Shown here: positions 51,915-60,428 of the stretch, piece after piece
Numbering within the stretch: the stretch's first letter is position 1
How the letters are laid out: each line of letters begins with the position of its first letter
NCBI GenBank assembly: GCA_036504075.1
Contig: DASXVX010000094.1
Span: 1-64,000 of the forward strand
From: DASXVX01 sp036504075
Lineage (GTDB): Bacteria; Bacillota; Sulfobacillia; Symbiobacteriales; Symbiobacteriaceae
Direction of reading: 5' to 3'
Length of the DNA stretch: 64,000 nucleotides
Position numbers and translations under genes: made by a program
The notes under the pieces: model-generated
Database searches by the model: none
Seen by the model: the letters and a program-made list of their open reading frames with translations, nothing else
Told to the model about the DNA's origin: nothing

Positions 51915-52874
51915 ATGTGCCGGAACATGGCTGGTGTCTGGGTATTTTCGGAGCAGCGTTCGACGCTGCTGGAACTGGTCGGTGAGGGGCGGAAGCTGGC
52001 GGACCGGCTGGGCGTAGGCCTGACCGCCCTGGTGCCAGGCGGGCGGTTCGACGCGGTGGATGCCATCGCCTTCGGCGCCGACGAGGCGATTGTGCTGACG
52101 CTGCCGGAGGGGCAGCCGCTGGAGACGGCGGCGGAGGCCGTCGCCCGGCTGGTGGGCGAACTGGACCCGGACCTGATCCTGTGGGGCGCCACGCTGCGGG
52201 CCAAGGGGCTCGCCGCCCGAGTGGCCGCCCGGCTGGGCGCAGCCCTGGTGACCGATGCGACAGCCCTGCGGGTGCAGCCCGACGGGCGGATCGAGACGGA
52301 CCGCATGGTCTACGGCGGCGGCGGCGTCGCCACCCAGGTTGCCCTCACCCGCCCGCAAATGATCGCCGTGCCGCCCCGGACCTTCGCGGAACCGGCGGTC
52401 AACCCCCGCATCGGCGACGTGCGGGAAGTGGTCGTGCCGGCCGACAGCCGGGTTAAAGTGACCGAGCGACGCCCGAAATCGAACCAGGGCGCGGACATCG
52501 CGGCCGCCGGCGTGGTGGTCGGCGTGGGCCGGGGCCTGGCAGCGGCGGAGGACCTGGCGCTGGTGGAAGCGCTAGCGGCCACGCTGGGCGGCGCCGTCGG
52601 CTGCACCCGGCCGGTGGCCGAGGACCTGGGTTGGCTGCCGGAGGACCGCTACATTGGCATCTCCGGGCGCAAGGTCGCCCCGAAAGTCTACGTGGCGGTC
52701 GGCCTCTCCGGCCAGGTGCAGCACCTGGCGGGCATGCGGGAGTCCAAGGTGGTCGTGGCGATCAACAAGGACGAGAACGCCCCGATTTTCGCCAACGCCG
52801 ACTACGGGCTGGTGGGCGACCTGTACACGGTGCTGCCGGCTCTCACTGACGAACTCAAGAAGCTGATGCGCTAA
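51915..52874 (+). CDS. Electron transfer flavoprotein alpha subunit (EtfA/FixB)
   Basis: 319 residues from ATG 51915; an ATG at 51927 matches homologue starts better. The N-terminal half has VWVFSEQRSTLLELVGEGRKLAD. The C-terminal FAD domain has VVGVGRGLAAAEDLALVEALA, GGAVGCTRPVAEDLGWLPEDRYIGISGRKVAPKVYVAVGLSG and INKDENAPIFANADYGLVGDL, the complete FAD-binding signature. Heterodimer with EtfB; carries electrons from the acyl-CoA dehydrogenase to FixC. Confidence 0.95.
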   Translation: MCRNMAGVWVFSEQRSTLLELVGEGRKLADRLGVGLTALVPGGRFDAVDAIAFGADEAIVLTLPEGQPLETAAEAVARLVGELDPDLILWGATLRAKGLAARVAARLGAALVTDATALRVQPDGRIETDRMVYGGGGVATQVALTRPQMIAVPPRTFAEPAVNPRIGDVREVVVPADSRVKVTERRPKSNQGADIAAAGVVVGVGRGLAAAEDLALVEALAATLGGAVGCTRPVAEDLGWLPEDRYIGISGRKVAPKVYVAVGLSGQVQHLAGMRESKVVVAINKDENAPIFANADYGLVGDLYTVLPALTDELKKLMR

Positions 52875-52888
52875 GGGAGAGACTGACC

Positions 52889-54181
52889 ATGGCTGAGGAA
52901 CGGATGGATGCCATCGTGGTCGGGGCGGGGCCGGCGGGCAGCGCTGCCGCTCTCACCCTGGCCCGGGCGGGCCTGGAGGTGCTTCTGGTTGAACGGGGCA
53001 CCACCGCCGGCAGCAAGAACATGACGGGCGGCCGCCTGTACACCCACGCCCTGCAACGGCTGGTGCCCGGCTACCGGGAAGCGGCGCCGTTGGAGCGGCG
53101 GGTGACCCGGGAACTGGTGACCTTTTTGACGGCCCAGTCCGCGATCTCCCTGGATTTCCAGTCGGGCCGCTTCGAAGACAATTCCTATACCGTGCTGCGG
53201 GCCCGGTTTGACCCCTGGCTGGCGGAGCAGGCGGAGGCGGCCGGCGCCATGGTCGCGACGGGCGTCAAGGTCGACGACCTGGTCCTGGAGCACGGGCGGG
53301 TCGTGGGCATTCGCTGCGGCGAGGACGAAATGCTGGCCAACGTGGTCATCGTGGCGGAAGGCGCCAACTGCCTCCTGCCCCGCAAGGCCGGGCTGCGCAC
53401 CCGGGAGATGTCGCCGAGCCACATGGGTACCGGCGTCAAGACCACGATCGAACTCCCCCGGCAGGTGATCGAAGACCGTTTCCACCTGACCGGCGACGAA
53501 GGCGCCTGCCAGCTTTTCGTGGGCGATGTAACCAAAGGCCTGCCCGGCGGCGGCTTCCTCTATACAAACGGCGACTGTCTCTCGCTCGGGCTGGTAATCA
53601 CGGTTGAGGCCATGTTGAAGAACCCGGTAAGGCCGGCTGACCTCATGGAGGCATTCAAGCAGCACCCGGCCATCGCCCCAATCATCGCCGGCGGCAAGGT
53701 GGTGGAGTACTCGGCGCACCTGGTGCCGGAAGGCGGCATCGGCATGATGCCGCAGGTGACCGGCGACGGCATCCTGGTGGCGGGCGATGCGGCGGGCCTG
53801 GTACTGAACCTGGGCTACACCGTGCGGGGGATGGACTTTGCCATGGCCTCGGGCATGCATGCGGCGGAGGCCGTCATCGATGCCAAGGCAGCCGGCGACT
53901 TCGCCAAAGCCGGCCTGGCGGGTTACGAGCGGCGGCTGAAGGAGAGCTTCGTGCTCAAGGAGCTGGAACTCTACCGGAACGCCCCGCACTTTATCGAGTC
54001 GACCCCCCGGATGTTCGGAACTTACCCGGCGTTGCTGGAGGGGATCCTCGGGCGCCTCTTTACGGTGACCGGGACCACCGAGCCCGTCCACTTTATGCAG
54101 GCCGCCCGGGCCGAACTGAAGGGCAAGGCGAGCGTCTGGGATCTGGCGACCGACGCCTGGAAGGGGGTGCGGGCGCTGTGA
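52889..54181 (+). CDS. FixC-type flavoprotein: Etf-quinone oxidoreductase large subunit
   Basis: 430 residues. DAIVVGAGPAGSAAALTLARAGLEVLLVERG is the dinucleotide-binding start (G-x-G-x-x-G...E). GSKNMTGGRLYTHALQ, VIVAEGANCLLPRKAGLR and DGILVAGDAAGLVLNLGYTVRGMDFAMASGMHAAEAV are FixC/ETF-QO blocks. It should pass electrons from Etf via the FixX iron-sulfur protein to the quinone pool at the membrane. Its stop overlaps the fixX start (GTGA). Confidence 0.94.
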   Translation: MAEERMDAIVVGAGPAGSAAALTLARAGLEVLLVERGTTAGSKNMTGGRLYTHALQRLVPGYREAAPLERRVTRELVTFLTAQSAISLDFQSGRFEDNSYTVLRARFDPWLAEQAEAAGAMVATGVKVDDLVLEHGRVVGIRCGEDEMLANVVIVAEGANCLLPRKAGLRTREMSPSHMGTGVKTTIELPRQVIEDRFHLTGDEGACQLFVGDVTKGLPGGGFLYTNGDCLSLGLVITVEAMLKNPVRPADLMEAFKQHPAIAPIIAGGKVVEYSAHLVPEGGIGMMPQVTGDGILVAGDAAGLVLNLGYTVRGMDFAMASGMHAAEAVIDAKAAGDFAKAGLAGYERRLKESFVLKELELYRNAPHFIESTPRMFGTYPALLEGILGRLFTVTGTTEPVHFMQAARAELKGKASVWDLATDAWKGVRAL

Positions 54182-54465
54182 CCAAGCCGATGACGATCGA
54201 AGACCGCCTGGGGCTCAACAAGTTCGTGGTCGATGAAGAGCACGCGCACATCAAAGTGAACACGGCCATCTGCCAGACCTGCGGGCCGAAGCCTTGCACC
54301 TGGGCCTGCCCGGCCCTGCTTTACAACCTGGTGGGCGGCGAAATCAAGTTCGACTATGCCGGCTGTCTCGAATGCGGGACCTGCCGTGTCATATGCCCCA
54401 AACCGGGCGCCATCGACTGGGAGTATCCGCAGGGGACTTTCGGCGTCCACTTCCGGTACGGGTAG
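54178..54465 (+). CDS. FixX-type ferredoxin subunit
   Basis: 95 residues from GTG 54178, overlapping fixC by 4 bases. Cys pattern CQTCGPKPCTWACP and CLECGTCRVICPKPGAIDWEYPQGTFGVHFRYG matches FixX and the C-terminal iron-sulfur domain of ETF-QO. It has more Cys than needed for one cluster, which is usual in FixX. Works as a subunit of the FixC complex. Confidence 0.95.
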   Translation: MTKPMTIEDRLGLNKFVVDEEHAHIKVNTAICQTCGPKPCTWACPALLYNLVGGEIKFDYAGCLECGTCRVICPKPGAIDWEYPQGTFGVHFRYG

Positions 54466-54493
54466 CGACTACACTCAAAGGAGCTGTATTTAT

Positions 54494-54892
54494 ATGAAGT
54501 TCCAGATTGGCGACAAGGCGTCGTTTACGAAGACGGTCTCGGAGTCGGACATTTACCTCTTTGCGGGCATCACCGGCGACATGAATCCGGCGCATATTGA
54601 CGACGTGGCCATGAAGAACTCCAAGTTTGGCGGCCGCATTGCCCACGGGATGCTCTGCGCCGGCTTCATTTCCGCCGTGCTGGGCATGCGGATGCCAGGT
54701 CCGGGCACCATTTACCTGGGCCAGACGCTGAAGTTCCTCGCCCCGGTCCGCATGGGCGACACGGTCACGGCGACGGCGGAAGTCGTCGAGATCATCGACA
54801 ACAAGCGGCTGAAGGTGCATACCACCTGCACCATCCAGGACGGGACCGTCGTGGTCGACGGCGAGGCGCTGGTGCTACCGCCTCGGGACTAG
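54494..54892 (+). CDS. MaoC-like (R)-specific enoyl-CoA hydratase
   Basis: 132 residues from ATG 54494 (AAGGAG upstream). Single hot-dog domain with the hydratase-2 motif GITGDMNPAHIDDVAMKNSKFGGRIAHGM (catalytic Asp and His in D-x4-H), like PhaJ. It hydrates crotonyl-CoA to (R)-3-hydroxybutyryl-CoA, matching the (R)-type SDR at the start of the operon. No (S)-specific crotonase or 3-hydroxyacyl-CoA dehydrogenase lies in the window. Last gene of the operon. Confidence 0.93.
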   Translation: MKFQIGDKASFTKTVSESDIYLFAGITGDMNPAHIDDVAMKNSKFGGRIAHGMLCAGFISAVLGMRMPGPGTIYLGQTLKFLAPVRMGDTVTATAEVVEIIDNKRLKVHTTCTIQDGTVVVDGEALVLPPRD

Positions 54893-54973
54893 TGGACAGT
54901 ACGAACCGGCACTTCGGGATAGGGAGTCGGCAGGTGCCGGAACAAGCCAGATATCGGCGATGGAATGGAAACA

Positions 54974-55000
54974 GCCCGGCAGGGATAACCCCTGCCGGGC
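54974..55000 (+). terminator. Terminator-like hairpin between convergent genes
   Basis: Stem GCCCGGCAGG / CCTGCCGGGC (54974-54983 with 54991-55000), no strong T-run. Ends the oxidation operon and/or the convergent CAP gene. Confidence 0.6.
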
Positions 55001-55016
55001 GACTCGTCTCTATCGA

Positions 55017-55631
55017 TTAGCCGGTGAACTCCTGGGTGAACATCATGCCATACTGGCCGCCCTTCACGATGCCGATGCCGACCTTCGTGTACTTCGCGTT
55101 CAGGATGTTGGCCCGGTGGCCCGGGGAATTCATCAGGCTGGTGTGGGCGCCGGCGACAGAGGGGTTCCCGGCGATGTTCTCGCCGGCCGTCCGGTAGGTG
55201 ATGCCGAACTTCTTCATCATGTCAAACGGGGAGCCATACGTCGGGGACTGGTGGCTGAAGTAGTGGTTCGCCGCCATGTCCTGGCTCTTCAGCCGGGCGA
55301 CCTTCGTCAGCGCCGGGTCGGCCTGCAGGGGGGCAAGGCCGGCCTTGGCCCGCTCACCGTTGACAGAAGTGAGCATTTGCTGCTCGTCCGCCGTCAGGCC
55401 CGCCGCCGGAGCGGCCGCACCGGGCTGCGTGGGCTGGGCCGGCTGGGTGGGCCGAACCGGCTGCGTGGGCGGGGTCGGGTAGGGGTAAACCGGGCCCATG
55501 ATCGGGCAGCGGGTCTGTACGATTACCTGACGGCAGTCCGGGGTGGCGGCAAACACGGGAGTCGCGGCGGTCAGGGCGCCCAGGAGCGCAACGGAGATCG
55601 CGAGAGCCTGAATACGAGTAGTGAGCTTCAT
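55017..55631 (-). CDS. Secreted CAP/SCP domain protein (YkwD-like)
   Basis: 204 residues. Signal peptide 1-28 (ALTAATPVFA), a Pro/Thr/Gln linker (about 45-75) and a CAP domain: LTSVNGERAKAGLAPLQADPALTKVARLKSQDMAANHYFSHQSP, GENIAG, MNSPGHRANILNAKYTKVGIGI and the closing TQEFTG. The two His, two Glu/Asp set of bacterial CAP proteins is visible. Often associated with spores or cell wall; exact biochemical role unknown. Expression is predicted to be set by the c-di-AMP riboswitch immediately upstream. Confidence 0.92.
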   Translation of the reverse strand: MKLTTRIQALAISVALLGALTAATPVFAATPDCRQVIVQTRCPIMGPVYPYPTPPTQPVRPTQPAQPTQPGAAAPAAGLTADEQQMLTSVNGERAKAGLAPLQADPALTKVARLKSQDMAANHYFSHQSPTYGSPFDMMKKFGITYRTAGENIAGNPSVAGAHTSLMNSPGHRANILNAKYTKVGIGIVKGGQYGMMFTQEFTG

Positions 55632-55640
55632 GATGTGGTA

Positions 55641-55716
55641 CTCCTCCTCAGGAAAATTAATTCCCGAAGGGCTGCCGAAAAGGAACCCTTGAGGAGGAGG
55701 TTTCGACCTCCTCCTG
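55641..55716 (-). promoter_or_regulatory. Riboswitch expression platform: hairpin competing with the Shine-Dalgarno
   Basis: Downstream of the aptamer the transcript forms AGGAGGAGGT / ACCTCCTCCT (55692-55715). Its 3' arm, CTCCTCCTCA, is also a perfect 10-base complement of the CAP gene ribosome binding site TGAGGAGGAG (55641-55650). The arm can therefore pair either with the upstream mimic (site free) or with the true site (translation blocked). Confidence 0.65.
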
Positions 55717-55719
55717 CCA

Positions 55720-55839
55720 CGCTTACGAGGTTAGCTGACGGGCTCGGGCCGCAGGAGTCTGGCCCGGATAGCCGTAGGACCGGCTGTTCTTCGCCCCTGT
55801 GAATGGTTCCCCCGTTTTCGCTCGGTGCGAAATTTAGCG
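55720..55839 (-). ncRNA. ydaO/yuaA-type c-di-AMP riboswitch
   Basis: On the minus strand the conserved blocks appear in order: CGCTAAAT at the 5' end, ACGGGGGAACCA, GGGGCGAAG, and the highly characteristic 3' block CCCGUCAGCUAACCUCGU plus AAGCG closing P1. Members of this class switch genes for cell-wall remodelling and K+ transport off when c-di-AMP is high. It lies 90 bases upstream of the CAP gene. Confidence 0.93.
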
Positions 55840-55919
55840 ATCAGGTCGGCGTTACCGCTTCGGTAGGTCTAGACTAACCCGCAGCGGTATTGAACGTCAA
55901 AACCTAAAGTATGGAAGTG

Positions 55920-56055
55920 GTGATATAGTTGGAACCGGTTGGCACCAATCCGACGCCGGCCGATCCAGCCGAAAGCGGTTGAACCGCTTCAGAATCAAGG
56001 GACCGAGGGATGGCGCGTGGAATGGCCGGTTTCCCGGTTTTTTGACAGGTGGTCG
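55920..56055 (+). other. Structured leader with terminator-like end upstream of the large secreted protein
   Basis: Between the riboswitch and ATG 56195 lies a stretch with AGCGGTTGAACCGCTT (inverted repeat, about 55972-55987) and GGCCGGTTTCCCGGTTTTTT (about 56022-56042), a short GC stem followed by six T. This looks like an attenuator leader. I could not match it to a known riboswitch class. No gene is visible from 55840 to 56194. Confidence 0.4.
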
Positions 56056-56194
56056 TTGCCTTTTTCTTCGCCTCCCAGATAGTAAAGAGCCTGATGCGAG
56101 GGGGCCTTTGGGCAATGGTGGAAGTAAATCCCAAGCACATGCGAGTGATTACTCAAACATGCACAACAATCGCTTGCCCAAAGGAGGAGCTTTC

Positions 56195-58774
56195 ATGGTA
56201 CCCAGGCTCGGGCGCACCCTCGTAGCGCTCTGTCTGCTGCTGACGCTCTCCGGGGTGGCCGCTGCGCCCGCCCCGGGATCCGCCGGCCCAGCCTCTGCCG
56301 GTGCCGTTCGCTTTGCATCTGAACCGCCGCCCCCGGCCGGACCTTATCCGGGAAACCCCGACAAAGAGGCCATGCGCCACAGCGCCCGGTCCGACGGCGT
56401 TGGCGTCGGCGTCGGACCCCGGTCGCGCCAAGTCCAGTCGGCAGCGGTCCCAGCCGCCGGCTCAGCCCTGCAGGTCGCCAACCAGGCGGCCGCCGCGGAC
56501 ATCGGTCGGGATGGCCGGTACAACTTCGGCCTGTTCCAGGAGAGCGCCGGCGTCTGGTATAACATCAGCTACGCCTGGCCCGCCGACCCCTGGAGTTCGT
56601 TCGCCACCGTCCGGGTGGATGGTGCCGACGCGATTTACGGCTCGTCGGCCGGCGCTTTCCTGGAAGTGCCCCACAACACCGATGGCCTGACCAACACCTC
56701 GCTCTGGCGCAAAGGCGACGTCAGCGCCCGCCAGACCATTCAGATCGCCCGGAACCCGGCCACCGGCGTTCCGGACGCCGCCCAAATCCGCTACACCGTC
56801 ACCAATACCGGGACCGCCGCTCATGCCGTTGGCCTGCGGGTCATGGTGGACACCATGCTGGATAACAACGACGGCGCCCCGTTCCGGGTGACCGGCCCCG
56901 GTGGCGTGCAAGCCGTGACCACCGAGACGGACTACCTGGGCGCCGCCGTGCCGGACTTCTGGCAGGCGTTCAAGGACCTGAGCATTCCCGACATTTCCGC
57001 CCAGTACACGTTGCGCGGCGACGACGCCACCCCGCCGGACCGGATGGCGATTGCCGCCTGGCCGCGCATTTACCCGACGAACTGGGACTTCACCGTGAAC
57101 CCCACCCAGTCGGTCACCAGCGACAGTGCGGTGGGCATGTGGTGGAACCCCTTGACCCTGAACCCCGGCCAGACCCGGACGCTCATCACCTACTACGGGC
57201 GCCCCCGGACCAACAGTTCGCCGACGCTTACCGTCAGTTGCCCGGCCCAGGTGACGTACAGCGATTGGTCGGCGCATCCGATCAACGCCATCGCCTACCT
57301 GAACAACAATACCGGCGTGACCATGTCCGGCGTCACCATGACGGTCCAGACCGGCATGCCGCTGCTGGACAACGACCCGACGCACAGCCTCGGCACCGTA
57401 GGGCCGGGCGGCACCACCCAGACGGCCTGGCGGCTGCAGCCGGTGAGCGCCGGGCTCTACAATATTCACGTCGAAGCTTACCAGCAGGTCAACGGGGCGC
57501 CGCAACTGATTGCCACGGGCGACTGCCGCACGGAGGCACTGGCGCCGGCGGTGCCCGGCAACATCACGCTGACCGGGGTGGCCGGATATCGTCCGGACGG
57601 CACGCCGGTGGCGTATCGCTGCGAGCCCATTACCGTTACCGTGACCTACCCCGACCCGCAGCCGGTCGGCGTCACATTCCAGGCGGTCGACGCGGCGGGC
57701 ACCAGCTATTCGGTGAGCATGGTTCTGGGCCCGAGCGGCTGGACGGCGACCTTCGCACCCTGCCAGGTTGGGCTTTCCAGCTCACCGATCTTGATTCAGC
57801 TGACGCCGCTTTATCCGGACGGGTCCACCGGGCCGGTGGAATCGTTCAAGGTGGTGCTGATCGACCCCAGCGGTTTCGTCTACAACGCCGCACAGGGCAC
57901 CGGCTGGCGGCTGCCGGGCGCCAGCGTGACGCTCCAGTACTTCGACCCGCAGTTGCAGGCGTGGGTCGACATGAGCGACGCGGCCTATCCGAACGCCATG
58001 AGTCCGGCGGACAACCCAGAATTCACCAACGGCGCCGGCCATTACGGCTGGGACGTGGCCCCGGGCCAGTACCGGGTGCGGGTGAGCCGGGCCGGCTTCG
58101 TCGGCAACACCAGTCCGGCCGTGACCATACCGCCGGCGGTTACGGACCTGAACGTGGGGCTGACGCCCGTGGACGGGACGCCGCCGGTCGTCACATACAG
58201 CGGCGTCACGCCGGGCGGCAGCTACGCCGGACCGGTTACCATCGACCTGAATGCCACCGATGACCTGTCAGGCGTTCGGTTCATCGCCTACGCCCTGGAC
58301 GGCGGGGCCGAGACGACCGTCATGGGCGCCCACGCTGCGGTCACGGTCAGCGGGAGCGGCGGGCACACCCTGGCCTACCGGGGTGTGGACCAGGCGGGCA
58401 ACCAGGCCTCGGGCAGCGTTAGCTTCAGCATTGGTTGCATGGCCGCGCCGGTGCTGGCCTGGCTGCCGCCGCTCAGTGCGGCGGCGCCCGCGGACATCGC
58501 GAATGGCGACGTGCTGCCGATTCGGTTTACCTGGACCAACTGCGGGGCGCCGATTCACGATGAATCGGTGGCGATTCGGGTGCTGGATGCGGCTTCCGGC
58601 CGGTTGATCACGGGGTATACCTACGGGGCCGGCATCACTGTCGACGATGCCACCGGCACGTACCGCCAGGACTTCGATTCCGGCCTGTACGGCCTGACCC
58701 CCGGCATGCAGTTGCGGGTGCGGGTCTACTTCGGGAACAAGCTGAAAGCGACGTCGCTCGTGAACGTCCACTGA
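56195..58774 (+). CDS. Large secreted protein with Ig-like (OmpL47-type) and PxKF-like domains
   Basis: 859 residues from ATG 56195 (AAAGGAGGAG upstream); the frame is open from 55979 without a site. Signal peptide about 1-28. A large beta-sandwich region (about 95-340, ADIGRDGRYNFGLFQESAGVWYN...VTNTGTAAHAVGLRVMVDT) is followed by a CARDB-like stretch. An OmpL47-type Ig repeat is at about 665-745 (DGTPPVVTYSGVTPGGSYAGPVTIDLNATDDLSGV..AYRGVDQAGNQ), and the C-terminal PxKF-like domain has VLPIRFTWTNCGAPIHDESVAIRVLD. No cell-wall anchor or SLH motif. Probably an extracellular or surface protein; function unknown. Confidence 0.85.
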   Translation: MVPRLGRTLVALCLLLTLSGVAAAPAPGSAGPASAGAVRFASEPPPPAGPYPGNPDKEAMRHSARSDGVGVGVGPRSRQVQSAAVPAAGSALQVANQAAAADIGRDGRYNFGLFQESAGVWYNISYAWPADPWSSFATVRVDGADAIYGSSAGAFLEVPHNTDGLTNTSLWRKGDVSARQTIQIARNPATGVPDAAQIRYTVTNTGTAAHAVGLRVMVDTMLDNNDGAPFRVTGPGGVQAVTTETDYLGAAVPDFWQAFKDLSIPDISAQYTLRGDDATPPDRMAIAAWPRIYPTNWDFTVNPTQSVTSDSAVGMWWNPLTLNPGQTRTLITYYGRPRTNSSPTLTVSCPAQVTYSDWSAHPINAIAYLNNNTGVTMSGVTMTVQTGMPLLDNDPTHSLGTVGPGGTTQTAWRLQPVSAGLYNIHVEAYQQVNGAPQLIATGDCRTEALAPAVPGNITLTGVAGYRPDGTPVAYRCEPITVTVTYPDPQPVGVTFQAVDAAGTSYSVSMVLGPSGWTATFAPCQVGLSSSPILIQLTPLYPDGSTGPVESFKVVLIDPSGFVYNAAQGTGWRLPGASVTLQYFDPQLQAWVDMSDAAYPNAMSPADNPEFTNGAGHYGWDVAPGQYRVRVSRAGFVGNTSPAVTIPPAVTDLNVGLTPVDGTPPVVTYSGVTPGGSYAGPVTIDLNATDDLSGVRFIAYALDGGAETTVMGAHAAVTVSGSGGHTLAYRGVDQAGNQASGSVSFSIGCMAAPVLAWLPPLSAAAPADIANGDVLPIRFTWTNCGAPIHDESVAIRVLDAASGRLITGYTYGAGITVDDATGTYRQDFDSGLYGLTPGMQLRVRVYFGNKLKATSLVNVH

Positions 58775-58784
58775 CGCGTGCAAA

Positions 58785-58813
58785 CAGGGCTGCCTCCCGG
58801 TGGGGCAGCCCTG
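58785..58813 (+). terminator. Rho-independent terminator-like hairpin
   Basis: Stem CAGGGCTGCC / GGCAGCCCTG (58785-58794 with 58804-58813), 10 bases after the stop of the large secreted protein; no T-run. Confidence 0.65.
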
Positions 58814-58917
58814 CCCGCGGCCTTATGGGTTTTCAGCGGCGATGAATGTCCGGAAGGGGTTGATCTTTCATGCAGCGAAAGTAAGCTGCAGGTCACTTTT
58901 TGCCAGGGGGCGGCATC

Positions 58918-60270
58918 GTGGAAGAACGCAGGCGACTACTTGTCCTCATCGCAGCAACAGCCGGGGCGATTCTGGTCCCCTTGAACACCAGCATGGTCTC
59001 CGTGGCGCTTTCGCCGATTATGAATGCGTTCGGGGTGCCGGTGGCCCGGGTAACCTGGCTGGTGTTGCTTTACCTGGTGGTGATTACGAGTCTCCAGCCC
59101 ACCGCCGGCAAGCTCGGCGACCGGTTCGGCCACCGCCGGGTCTTTCTGGCGGGGCTGGTGGCCTTCGGCATCGCATCGGTGGGTGCGGCCCTGGCGCCCA
59201 CGTTCTGGCTGCTCACGCTGTGCCGGGTGCTCCAGGGGCTGACTTCGTCCACGCTGGGACCGAACGCCGCCGCACTGATCCGGCTGGCCTACCCGGTGGA
59301 GCGGCAGGGCCACGCCATGGGCCTTTACGTGGGCGCGTTCAGCATGGGCCTGGCCATCGGGCCGGTGCTGGGCGGCCTGCTGGTGGGCTCCGTCGGCTGG
59401 CAGGGCATCTTCTGGGTGAACGTGCCGGGGGTGATTCTCTCCGCCTGGGTCGGCTTCAAGGTGCTGCCGCGCACGGACCAACTGCTGCAGGTGCCGTTTG
59501 ACTGGTGGGGCACGGTGCTGTTCGGGGCGCTGGTGTCCGGCGTCGTGCTGACGGCCAACATGTGGAAGCTGGGCGGTCTGCCGCTGCCGCTCTGGGTCAT
59601 CGCCCCCGGGCTGGCGGCGCTGGCCGCGGTTTTTTACGTGGTTGAGCAGCGGGCGAACGACCCGCTCATCAAGTTCGGGCTGTTTCGGCTCCCCGGGTTC
59701 GGGGCGTCCAACCTGGCCGTCTTTCTCCTGCACACCATGGTCTACGTGGTGCTGGTGGGCATCCCGCTGTACCTGCAGCAGGGCCGGGGCCTTTCGGCCG
59801 AGGGCGCGGGTCTGCAGATGGCGCTTTTCTCCGGCATGCAGCTGGTGGCACCGCTCTCCGGGCGGTGGTCCGACCATCTGGGCCGGCGGATTCCCGTGGC
59901 CCTGGGCGGGCTGCTCTGGACGGCGGCGTGGCTGGGGTTGCTCTGGATTTCGCCGGGGTCGTCGCTTTTGTGGGTAACGGGATTCCTGGTGGTGGGCGGG
60001 TTCGGCTTCGGTCTGACCAGTGCGCCGGTCCAGGCCGCCTGCCTGGCCTCCCTGCCCCGGGCGGATGTGGGCGTGGGTTCGGGGGTCTGGTACTCGGCCC
60101 GCTACCTCGGGAACGTTGCAGGAGCGCTGCTGACCAGCCTGCTGCTGCCGAAAGACCTGGCGGCGGGCGCACCGGTGCTTTACTGGACGATGGTGGGGGT
60201 AGCCCTGGCCCTTGCCGCCGGCGCCCGCCTGCTGCCGGCCCCGCGGGACCGCATCAGCCTGGACGATTGA
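58918..60270 (+). CDS. MFS transporter, DHA2 (14-helix drug exporter) family
   Basis: 450 residues from GTG 58918 (AGGGGG 8 bases upstream); TTG 58900 has no site. LVPLNTSMVSVALSPIMNAFGV, GKLGDRFGHRRVFLAGLVAFGIASVGAALAP (motif A), RVLQGLTSSTLGPNAAALI and GLYVGAFSMGLAIGPVLGGLLVG (antiporter motif C) identify the EmrB/QacA branch; about 14 helices. Proton-driven export of a lipophilic compound; substrate unknown. Confidence 0.9.
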   Translation: MEERRRLLVLIAATAGAILVPLNTSMVSVALSPIMNAFGVPVARVTWLVLLYLVVITSLQPTAGKLGDRFGHRRVFLAGLVAFGIASVGAALAPTFWLLTLCRVLQGLTSSTLGPNAAALIRLAYPVERQGHAMGLYVGAFSMGLAIGPVLGGLLVGSVGWQGIFWVNVPGVILSAWVGFKVLPRTDQLLQVPFDWWGTVLFGALVSGVVLTANMWKLGGLPLPLWVIAPGLAALAAVFYVVEQRANDPLIKFGLFRLPGFGASNLAVFLLHTMVYVVLVGIPLYLQQGRGLSAEGAGLQMALFSGMQLVAPLSGRWSDHLGRRIPVALGGLLWTAAWLGLLWISPGSSLLWVTGFLVVGGFGFGLTSAPVQAACLASLPRADVGVGSGVWYSARYLGNVAGALLTSLLLPKDLAAGAPVLYWTMVGVALALAAGARLLPAPRDRISLDD

Positions 60271-60277
60271 ACCGCAA

Positions 60278-60307
60278 CCGGCCCTTGCACGTGTGGTGCA
60301 AGGGCCG
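60278..60307 (+). terminator. Terminator-like hairpin after the MFS gene
   Basis: 13-bp stem CCGGCCCTTGCAC / GTGCAAGGGCCGG (60278-60290 with 60295-60307), 7 bases after the stop; no T-run follows. Confidence 0.7.
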
Positions 60308-60428
60308 GCGCCGTGTCCGGCCCGTCCACGAGCCAAGATTTTTTTGCGGGAGCGGGTCAAAACCGAACAAATGCCCCGACATTTACGATTTTAGTGTGGG
60401 GTGGCGGAAACATGGGCGGTCGTCCGGG

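Noticed and set aside
55720..55839. Terminator hairpin read as the riboswitch expression platform
   Set aside because: The stem at 55692-55715 has no T-run directly after it, and its 3' arm pairs perfectly with the ribosome binding site, so translational control fits better.
58936..60360. 474-codon minus-strand frame rich in Arg/Gln/Pro
   Set aside because: Antisense to the MFS transporter; no protein-like pattern.
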